A stretch of DNA of 64,000 bases from Zasmidium citrigriseum (taxonomy: Eukaryota; Ascomycota; Dothideomycetes; Mycosphaerellales; Mycosphaerellaceae). Location of the stretch: NCBI GenBank assembly GCA_002786025.1, contig NHNW01000067.1, positions 122,608 to 186,607 of the forward strand. The letters run 5' to 3'. How positions within the stretch are numbered: position 1 is the first letter of the stretch; the number at the start of each line of letters is the position of its first letter. Of this stretch, positions 56,230 to 64,000 are shown piece by piece. The notes beneath the pieces were generated by a model. That model saw nothing but the letters and a program-made list of their open reading frames with translations, ran no database searches and was not told where the DNA came from. The position numbers and the translations under genes are program-made.

Positions 56230-57519
56230 ATGAATGCCGAGAAGCTCCACAACAGCAGCAAGATGCCTTCACGAAGACCGCATACCAAGACGCGTCATGG
56301 CTGTTTGACGTGCAAAAATCGCAAGGTCCGATGTAAGATTATCAGACTTTATTGTCCGGACCGTGATTTCATGGGTACTAATGGTGGACAGGCGATGAAC
56401 AGAAGCCGATCTGCAATAATTGCACTCGAGGCAATCGAACATGCGGCTATCCCAACCAGCAGCTGCTCTCAATCCCCTGCAATCTGGCCAGCGCACCGAA
56501 TGATACCAAAGACCAGATCTTTCCGGTCCGGGATATGGAGTTGCTCCATCATTACACTGCCTTCACCTACAAGCTCATGACTCAAGAGCCCGAGCATCTC
56601 TGGCTTTGGTGAGCAAGGGCGTTCTCGAGACTCCTCCGGTCCACTGACTTTTCACAGGCAAGTCTATGTCCCGAGGCTGGCTTTCTCATATCGTTTCCTT
56701 CTCCATGGCTTGCTTGCCATCACCGCACTGGACCGTCGACATGGAGGCTCTGATTCCGAAAAAGAGACTCTCCTTCAACTGGTCCGATATCACCAGCAAC
56801 ACGCCTTGACTCTTTACATCCCTCTCCTCCAGAACATCAACGAGGAGAACTGCCACGCCCTGTTCGCTTTCTCCATCATCCTAGGCGGCAGCTGCTTCGG
56901 CATGCTGCAAGCAGAGCTTGATGAAAACCCGCCCAACATCGTCCGACGCTTCCTCGATATCTTCGACGCTCTCATGGGTGCGACTGCGGTCGCCATCGAA
57001 GCGCAGCAGTGGCTTTACCAGGGAGAGCTCAGCATCATCATGGGCGGCATGGTTCCTGAAATTCGCAACTTCGCACATCTCAATGACGGTGCGAGAGCAG
57101 CTCTTGAGGGTCTCATGAGGTGTGTAGACAGTTCCTGCCCAGCCACAGACACCGAGAAGTGGCGGCGAGATGCATACCTGGACAGCATCTACGGCTTGGC
57201 CACCATCATGGCTCCAGCGCCCAAGAATCGACAGCTTAGCATTGTCGTCAGCTGGCCCGTCATGGCGAAGTCTGGCTACATCACCCTCCTCAAACAGCGA
57301 GATCCCCTGGCTCTCGCCATTCTAGGCCATTATGGAGTCGCTTTGCATCTTTACGGCTGCCTCTGGATGCTCGAAGGCCTGGGAAAGCGCTTGACGTTGG
57401 CGGTCTACTATGAGGCGGATCCGACGTGGAGACCATATCTCCAGTGGGCCAAGGAGAGGATCGAAGAGCCCATTACGCAGCAGGTCACGCCCGTGGATCA
57501 CATTGTCCCGCCGGCGTGA
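56230..57519 (+). CDS. Zn2Cys6 transcription factor, Upc2-like layout
   Basis: Three exons: 56230-56332, 56392-56608 and 56658-57519; 393 residues. The first intron splits the third Cys codon of the zinc cluster; joined, it reads HGCLTCKNRKVRC then DEQKPICNNCTRGNRTC. An alternative start at 56263 (MPSRRPHTK) would keep the whole domain. The C-terminal half is alpha-helical with YVPRLAFSYRFLLHGLLAIT and ALTLYIPLLQ blocks, as in the fungal C6 factors related to the sterol regulator Upc2. Targets are unknown. It converges on the minus-strand gene 47 bp away. Confidence 0.9.
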
Positions 57520-57566
57520 TGATTCCAGTCAGAGATGATCATTTCGACAGTGCACATCGGCCAGCT

Positions 57567-58384
57567 TCACTTCTTCTTTAGCTCATCTCTGGATATTGGA
57601 TCAGCATCGATGCAATTCAAGTTCAGTGCTGCGGAACTCACATCCAAACCTCCAATTCGGCACTCAACGGTACGCCCAACCGGTTGGCCAACGCAGGCGA
57701 CGAGATGTTCACGGTGCTCTTCGATGGCCGCAATGCGAACCCGCGGAGTCTTTGAGACGGGCTGGCACATCTTTGACCATCGTATTGGGCTCGTTGCTGA
57801 TAGCGAGGATGCAGGAAGCCAGCTTCGAGGGACTTGAACGAGTCGCTGTCGTCGTCAGAGTCAGAGTCGAGATCAACGTAGTCGCTTTCGCGGCGAGCTG
57901 GAGATGCGCTTGATGGGAAAGATTGCATCTGTGGCAAGGCATCGGATGCTTCGGAGTTGCTTCTTTGTCGCCTGGTGAACTGCGCCGATGGACGATCTTT
58001 GGGACTGTTCGTTCGAGCCTCATGTCCAATTTCGACATCGTCTGAGACGAGATAGCGGAAGCCAGTCTCGCCAGTCTCCAAAGAGAAAGTCGATACAGTG
58101 GGCGCCGGAGAAGTTGGACCATCGTTGATGTGCTCGTCATGCTTGATTGCTCGAATGTGGTGGCGAAACGGCCTCATCCGGTTACGACGTTTGTCACCAT
58201 TGGCGACGGCGAGGGTGAGCCGGGTGAGGTATTCGGGCTCATGCTTGGACGAGAAATACGATTCGTCATCTGAGATGTCGGGATCGTCTCTAGCATTCGC
58301 CCATTTCGCGATGTTCGTGGTTGGCTTCTTTTTGTAATTACTGTTCGGCAGTTGCTGTGGGCCTGGTTGTTTTCGAGTCGGCAT
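57567..58384 (-). CDS. Uncharacterised disordered protein
   Basis: Two exons, 58384-57642 and 57588-57567, with a 53-nt intron at 57589-57641 that replaces an abrupt end by IDELKKK; 254 residues. The start MPTRKQPGPQQL at 58384 follows a proper context. The protein is polar throughout, with an acidic stretch (DLDSDSDDDSDS) and many Ser/Arg/Pro. RHHIRAIKHDEHIN and GFRYLVSDDVEIGHE are the only more ordered-looking parts. A longer frame extends to 58693, but the added part has biased composition. No family is recognised. Confidence 0.65.
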
Positions 58385-59697
58385 ATTGAGCGAGCCTCTT
58401 TCACATTTCTCATCGACAGGGAAAGTGTTTCCTGCCACGAGAAGGACACGAGGATTGCACGAGAAGAAGACGGGGAGATGCGTTGGAACGGCCGATGGCG
58501 AGCTCTTCAACGTGTCGAAGGAACGCCTTGCTCCAAACGTCCCGTCGCTTTCTTGCGTGGGATGATGTCTGCAGAGCCAAAAACAGACGCGGACAGAACA
58601 TGTCGATCTACAGAGCAACCGCTTCGATGCCGCTCGTTGATTCGCTACCACGCTTCGTCGACGGGCGTTGTGGCTTTCGATAGGGTCGTCCAATCACGCC
58701 GTTATCCGTCACTGTTCGCGACTCGGACCGACTGCTTTGGGATCTTGGGACGCAAGCCGCCGTGGAGACGAGAACCATTCTATCGATGGCAGGTTGGCAA
58801 GGTTTTTCTTGGCTGTGGTGGGCGAAGTGCCTCGATCTTTGTGTGGAAAGTCTGGACGACCACGGGCATTTCGACGGCATTGCAGAAGGAGGAATTGCAG
58901 ACTCTCATTACTATTGATGCACATGCAGGAACGATTCCCACGATCCATCTCATTCCACTGTGATGAGACGAACGAATGCTGCCAGATCCGCACCCTTCCG
59001 CGAGTCCTCCTACTAGCCACCTCCTGAATCCCTGAACGGATAATTCGGCCTGGAGTCCGATTCGTTTGCTCTGTTAAGAAAGACTCGAAACCCTCACATG
59101 ACGGCTGGCTCAAGGGCAACAAGATCTTGGCAACTGGTCCTCGTACATACATATCGCTTGACCGAAGCACAGAAACAACCATCGCATGTTGTCGAGTTCC
59201 AGGGATTTGCAGAAGCTTCCTGATTGGGAAGCTCCAGAAGCTCTGCAGTGGGCTTGTCGATCCCACGCCATGAGAGTTTCTTATATTGACTGCACCGGCC
59301 ATGAACAAACTGCTTTACCACGACGTCCAGGACGACATCTCTCTGTTTTGGAAAGAGTCTCACATGCTTCTCAAAAACAGCTCGATGGATCCAGGAAGAA
59401 TACGTCCGCCGCACACAAGTTTGGAAAACAAGCGATCTGGCGCGGCAACACCACTTTGGTGTTAGTACACGAGCGTCCCGCTTAATATATTAAGGGTACC
59501 AACAACCCTCACCGCATGGCGTATCGGTTTTCCTGCCCAATATTGCACGGCAGTGCTGTATGACATGCAGTTGGTGTGCGTGGTTGTCTAGAATTGAGGG
59601 GCCGCACAGAAGGAAGGTAGGTCATCATGGCATGGCCCCAAATCATGGGCATGATATCTTCTTATCCTCCCCGCTATGTTTTCTTAACTCTTGCAGT
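58385..59697. other. Gene-poor region
   Basis: About 1.3 kb. Minus-strand frames such as 58709-59308 have no domain and no spliced continuation. I support no gene here. Confidence 0.35.
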
Positions 59698-59955
59698 CGT
59701 TATCGCGGAGGATCGGAGCAGCAATGCCTGCTTCTCAGGTGAGTTTGGCCATTCTCAGGACTTGGAACCTCGACTGATGCTGGAGTAGAATGGCTCGGTT
59801 CGCTCGATCCGTTCGATGAAGGACGGCAAGCCCATACCACCACCGCGCTTCGAATCAAAGCCCACCAGCGACTCCACCAGCTTGCTATCAGTATGGCTCC
59901 AGACATACGACCTGTCCTCGAGGCCAGCCACCCCATGCTCAGAGCGTACGAATAA
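59698..59955 (+). pseudogene. Orphan exon-like coding fragment
   Basis: Two exon-like blocks, 59698-59739 and 59789-59955, flank a canonical 50-nt intron (GTGAGT, branch CTGAT, TAG). The joined frame reads VIAEDRSSNACFSEWLGSLD and continues as ALRIKAHQRLHQLAIS and IRPVLEASHPMLRAYE before a stop. The block is preceded by a good acceptor (TTGCAG at 59697) but I cannot find an upstream exon in phase with a start. It may be the 3' end of a small gene or a remnant. The family is not recognised. Confidence 0.35.
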
Positions 59956-60368
59956 CAGCGTTCACCACTCTCTGGGCTGTTTGAAGGACACACCTGCGGC
60001 TACTTGCTGCGTGGAGGCGCGAGAGGCGATGTAAGAGATAATACCTGAGCGATGGGGTCCAAGGCTGACAGTCGCAGGGAACGGAACATCAGCCGAAAAG
60101 CGATCAGGACCTTCGCTGTCCTGGAGACGTCCCTCGATCAGCTTTTCGAGAAGCTGAACAGGATCGACGAACGACTGCAGCGCATTGAGCGGCATCAGCG
60201 GCAGACTCGCAAGAAGCCTTCGGATTGACTGGCTCGAAGCTACGTAATCGATCGTTTGCAACTGCATCTACGAGTGAATATCGGACGCGCATGATAAACA
60301 CTTTCACGAGCTGGAAAACGACGTTGCTTGCGAGTATTCACTCACCAGCGATGGCCCGTGCACAGAGG
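59956..60368. other. Intergenic region
   Basis: About 410 bp upstream of the TATA box of the F-box-like gene; short minus-strand frames only. Confidence 0.3.
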
Positions 60369-60376
60369 TATAAATA
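60369..60376 (+). promoter_or_regulatory. TATA box of the F-box-like gene
   Basis: TATAAATA in a GC-rich context, about 210 bp upstream of the ATG at 60585, leaving a leader of roughly 180 bases. It is the best match to a consensus TATA box in this part of the window. Confidence 0.55.
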
Positions 60377-60584
60377 GGCGGGCTGCTCGCTGCGACAAAC
60401 ATCGCCGCGACAGTCGACACCTCCACAAACAAACAAGCTTCTACCGACGACCGATCCCTTCGCCGCACGCATTTGCAGCGCTACCGAGTCTCTAAGCACC
60501 AGGCGCCTAGAGTCCTATTCCCACTGCCGTCGAGTCTTAGCAACCAATTCTTTTGCAGGCTTCCCTCGAGGTCACCACCACATC

Positions 60585-61616
60585 ATGGCGGCTACCCAAA
60601 CCGCAAAGCAGAAACCAAAGGCCACATGGCACGACCTGCCTCAGGAACTTCACGACGACATTCTCGACCGTGTGCTCTTCTCTACTACCGTCCACGTCGA
60701 GCGAGGCCGCGCCAGCACATGCTACACCAGGGCCCCCTATTCGGAGGAGCTGAAGAATTATCGCCTGTCGCCCATGCCGACTACTCCGAAGGATGTGATC
60801 TCCCTCAAGCTCGTCTGTCGCAAGTTCGCAACAGACATCGGCAAGAAGTGGCATTCCAAGGTCACGTACAACTTCCCGTCCTCGCTTTCATTCGCCGATG
60901 TGCTGGTCCACTGGCCCGCCGACCGGGTGCGCTCACTACGGCACGTCCGTGTCTGCAATACACCTTTCGTGCTTCTCACTGATGAACTGATAACTTTCGA
61001 ATGCGACCTTCAGTCGGTGATGGCCTTGGTACCGGGCTTGCGGCTGGACTTGCTCACAATTGAGAGCATGTGGCTGCATCCGTCTGGACAGAGCGTCAAC
61101 TTCGCCAACACAGGTCATGATAAAACTTCCTACGAGATCATGGCCAAAGCCCGGACCAAGGGTTGGAAGAGTCTCGATTTCGTTTCCGGAGTACTCGGCC
61201 TCTTACCATCTGAGCAGCGCGAAATTGAGGCGCAGAGCGCACAGTACAAGAGCGAAACCAACGACCAGGACTTCCGTCTCGAGGTCATTGGCGATATTCG
61301 CCCACAGCTCGCATTTGCCGAGCTGATCCGCGAGCGCATTCGTGAAGGCAAGTTGTTACTACCCGGCCAGGCCGAGCATCTCGTCGAGTTGGAACAGTGG
61401 TACGCCGAGCATCCCGAAGCAGGTGTACCAGACGACTTCCCAGCGAGGGCGGCGAAAGAGGTGACGGTTCGTGTCCGGCGTGGCAACAATGTTGAGTGTA
61501 CATCAGATGGCTCAGGATTGGAGAGCCAACTCAAGGAGTTGTTGAAGCGGATGACTTGGGCGCAACTCCGCGAGACTGATGATTACATCGTCGATACTCC
61601 GCTTCCACGAGGCTGA
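60585..61616 (+). CDS. F-box-like unknown protein
   Basis: A single 343-residue exon starting MAATQTAKQKPK. WHDLPQELHDDILDRVLFS near residues 15-33, followed by PKDVISLKLVCRKFATDIGK, resembles an F-box: LPxEL, helix, then LxxVCRxF, though an insertion separates the halves. The rest is an alpha/beta mix without LRR, WD40 or other recognisable repeats. Fungal genomes contain many such F-box-like proteins, which recruit substrates to SCF ubiquitin ligases. Assignment rests on the N-terminal motif only. Confidence 0.65.
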   Translation: MAATQTAKQKPKATWHDLPQELHDDILDRVLFSTTVHVERGRASTCYTRAPYSEELKNYRLSPMPTTPKDVISLKLVCRKFATDIGKKWHSKVTYNFPSSLSFADVLVHWPADRVRSLRHVRVCNTPFVLLTDELITFECDLQSVMALVPGLRLDLLTIESMWLHPSGQSVNFANTGHDKTSYEIMAKARTKGWKSLDFVSGVLGLLPSEQREIEAQSAQYKSETNDQDFRLEVIGDIRPQLAFAELIRERIREGKLLLPGQAEHLVELEQWYAEHPEAGVPDDFPARAAKEVTVRVRRGNNVECTSDGSGLESQLKELLKRMTWAQLRETDDYIVDTPLPRG

Positions 61617-62639
61617 CATGAGTGCACGATGGAGCATTGTTTGTGGTGGAAAAACAGTTCTGGCCCGTCGACAGCCACTTCACATGAACACGGCTAAATT
61701 CTTGGCTAGCTGGGCGGGCCGGACGGGGCGATTCTGGATCTTCTTCGACGGGCTTGGAATTGGCGTTCAGGTTTCATAGTGAGAGCAGTCTGTGTCTTAG
61801 ACAATACCTCCTCGTGACGTTGACACAAAATGCCACTGCCGAAATCAATCGAGTTTGGACGTCCTCGAGTTGACTGACCTTCGCTCACTCGATGGCCAAC
61901 ATCTTTCAAGGCAATCTCCTCTCACCTCTTCTCAAAACCACGCACTTCGCTGTTCCCGTCGCCTTCAAACTCATCGTATTAGAACAAAGTCGTTGCAATC
62001 CGCACGAACGGTGTGTCGTAGCAACGAGTACACATGGCCTTCGCATCGCCGTTACGCAACGGCGTCGGAGTCCGCGACGATCCATGACGACCTCAACATC
62101 AACATCGACATGCACATGCTGAGGTGTCAAACGTGTAAGAGCCTGGAGATCTCGCTACCAGTCTTTGGCAACGATGCCATCTGGCCCGAAGCTGTACCAG
62201 TCCAATGACGCTTTTGTTTCAGTCGAGCCACAAAAACACACGGCTTTGGCTGATGATGGTTGAGCAGGCGCAAGGTGAGGAGATAGACGAAAGGTGACCA
62301 AGTCGCAGCTTATCATGCGACGTTCCTTGCGGACCTTGTCACTAAGCGTTCGTGAAAAGACGAAGTCGAATGTTGGATATGTGAAGATTGCCTCGACGAC
62401 CTCACCCGCCAAGTATGCCGACCGTCTGGATCCTGTCTCAGATGAGAGGCGTGAAACATTTCTCATCAGATCTGGCGTTCGATCTGGCCATGCGGACTCG
62501 CCCGCCCGGTCGGTGGCAGCACATGCAGGAACACGGCGAACTTGCTAAGGAGCGTCACCTGGATTTACTAGGGAGCGTCACCTTGATATCAGTTACTAAG
62601 GATATTGTAACGCTTCCAAATCTCGCTTTTTGATATCTA
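61617..62639. other. Intergenic region
   Basis: About 1 kb of ordinary composition. Near the right end GGAGCGTCACCT occurs twice, at 62549-62560 and 62572-62583. No gene is supported. Confidence 0.35.
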
Positions 62640-64000
62640 TCTGCATAATGTCACAAGCAAAAGCATACTGCTAGTATAGTAGTATACTAAACTTTTCGTT
62701 CTTAATGTTAAGTTATATGGAAAATTAATCTTAACTCCTCGCTTAAACCGAAAAATTATAGTCTAAATCCTAGTCTCTCCTAAAATTATAGTCTCTCTCC
62801 TATTCCCTTACCTAAAACCCTAGGTTCCTTAAGGCTAGTTAAGTACCGATAAGTCGTTCTAGTTAACGTTCTAAGTAAGAGCGGCGCGCTAAGTCTAGCG
62901 ACGAGTTATCGTATTATACGTATTGCTATTAAAGATCTAGCGGAATATATTGTACTAGCTAGTACAGACGTAGCGAGGTAGCTTCTATTTAGGATATTAG
63001 TCTTCGTTTTAGACGAAAATACTAGTAAAATATACGGTAATACGTCCGTTATTCTAACGCTAAGTCTAGATTCTACGGCTAATTACCTATAACTTAGTAC
63101 AGACCTAATACTAGTTATAGCTATAAGGTACAAGCTCGTTAGTATCGAGGCTAATAGGGATATTACTAGCGCCGGAGGGTATCGGGTCGTTTCTAGCCTA
63201 GTAGCTAATATACTTTAGTACGCTACGACCCTAGCGCTAGAGCTTACGACTAGATAGGAAGTTAGCTTTTCGTTTAGGACGAGGTAGGAAAGGCTTATTT
63301 ATACCGAAGACTATTCTCGGTATAGGCGTTAATATTAGCGGCTAGCTTAATACTTAGACCCTAGCGGTTAGTATATACTATTACCTACTACTACTCTATA
63401 GGCGTAAGAGTTAGCTACTAACGATCGATCTTAGCGATCTACCGCCGCTCCTATACCAAGTGGTTTAGGCTAGCGTTCGTAAAGCCTAGCTAAGCTTAAT
63501 AGCCGGAAGCTATAATATCGTTATTAATAAAGAAGTTAAAGTTAAAGTTAAAGTAGAAGTTTTCGTTATATACGGGTCTACCTTAAAGGTAGAGGTATAA
63601 GAAGAGAAGAGGAAGAAAAGAGGAAAGGAGGTAGAGTTTTATACTTACGAGAGTAGCCTATACGTCGTTATAAGTAAGAAAGTAAGAATTTAACTAGCTA
63701 ATAGCCTTCGTTTAAATCGAGTATATACGAGCCTATAATAGGTATATAATAGCTTATAATACGTAGTATATAGCCGGAATACCTATAATAGGGACCGAGT
63801 AAAGGAGGAAGTAAGGCTTCGTTTAATCCGGAGTCCTAGAAAGGTATATAGACTTTTCGTTTAAGACGAAGAGTTTAGCTATAAAATCTCCGTAGATAGA
63901 TAGTATTTTTAAAGGGTTCGCGCCCCGAGTTAGTAGATTACCTCGCTCTAATACGGAGAAAGCTCTCGTTTTAAACGAGAGCTTATCTTCTTTATAGTAT
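62640..64000. repeat. RIP-mutated AT-rich repeat relic, truncated by window end
   Basis: From about 62640 the composition changes abruptly. No open frame of 60 codons remains on either strand. TpA is very frequent while CpA and TpG nearly vanish: in 63001-63060 I count ten TpA, six CpG, no CpA and no TpG. This is the classic mark of CpA-to-TpA repeat-induced point mutation. The source element is not recognisable, but it was presumably a transposon. The right end lies beyond the window. Confidence 0.85.

Noticed and set aside
58709..59308. 199-codon minus-strand frame
   Set aside because: No recognisable motif, no splice continuation and no promoter-like signal.

Overview
The window reads as nuclear DNA of a filamentous ascomycete. 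Most genes carry 48-60 nt introns with GTRNGT donors, CTRAY-like branch sites and YAG acceptors. Fungal-only families are present (HET domain, CFEM plus fungal rhodopsin domain, Zn2Cys6 and AflR-type regulators, heme-thiolate peroxidase), and the last 1.3 kb looks mutated by RIP. Short introns, a gene-dense layout and this gene content suit a Dothideomycete, perhaps Mycosphaerellales. The species cannot be named from the sequence. Exon structures were deduced by eye from reading-frame continuity, splice signals and family conservation.

Layout. 0.5-5.8 kb: a YCII-like protein, a truncated FAD monooxygenase running in frame into an MFS transporter, and a HET-domain gene. 6.8-18.5 kb: a TRK potassium transporter, an NmrA-like oxidoreductase, an MDR oxidoreductase, a small unknown protein, a secreted heme-thiolate peroxidase and a CFEM-rhodopsin membrane receptor. 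18.5-34.7 kb: ten consecutive genes of secondary-metabolism character (class V aminotransferase, BBE-type FAD oxidase, LaeA-like methyltransferase, P450, three SDRs, NmrA/isoflavone-reductase-like protein, FAD monooxygenase, AflR-like regulator) with no synthase backbone in the window. 34.7-37.3 kb has no gene I can support.

37.3-39.1 kb: mitoribosomal mS33 and an RNase III, divergently transcribed. 39.6-41.3 kb: a 96-nt tandem repeat array that starts as a coding-like peptide repeat and becomes a string of palindromes. 42-62 kb: mostly conserved genes, including a second LaeA-like methyltransferase with eight exons, an HD hydrolase, an APC permease, a Dug3-like glutamine amidotransferase, CFIm25, the ABCF ATPase Arb1, a Zn2Cys6 regulator, an F-box-like protein and several unknown proteins. 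62.6-64 kb: AT-rich, CpA/TpG-poor and without ORFs, a RIP-mutated repeat relic.

How the genes may work together. The 18.5-34.7 kb block looks like a tailoring gene set under one pathway regulator: oxidation (P450, BBE oxidase, FAD monooxygenase), reduction (SDRs, NmrA-like) and methylation. Either the core enzyme lies outside this locus, as in a fragmented cluster, or the block modifies or degrades an imported compound. The housekeeping genes appear independent of it.
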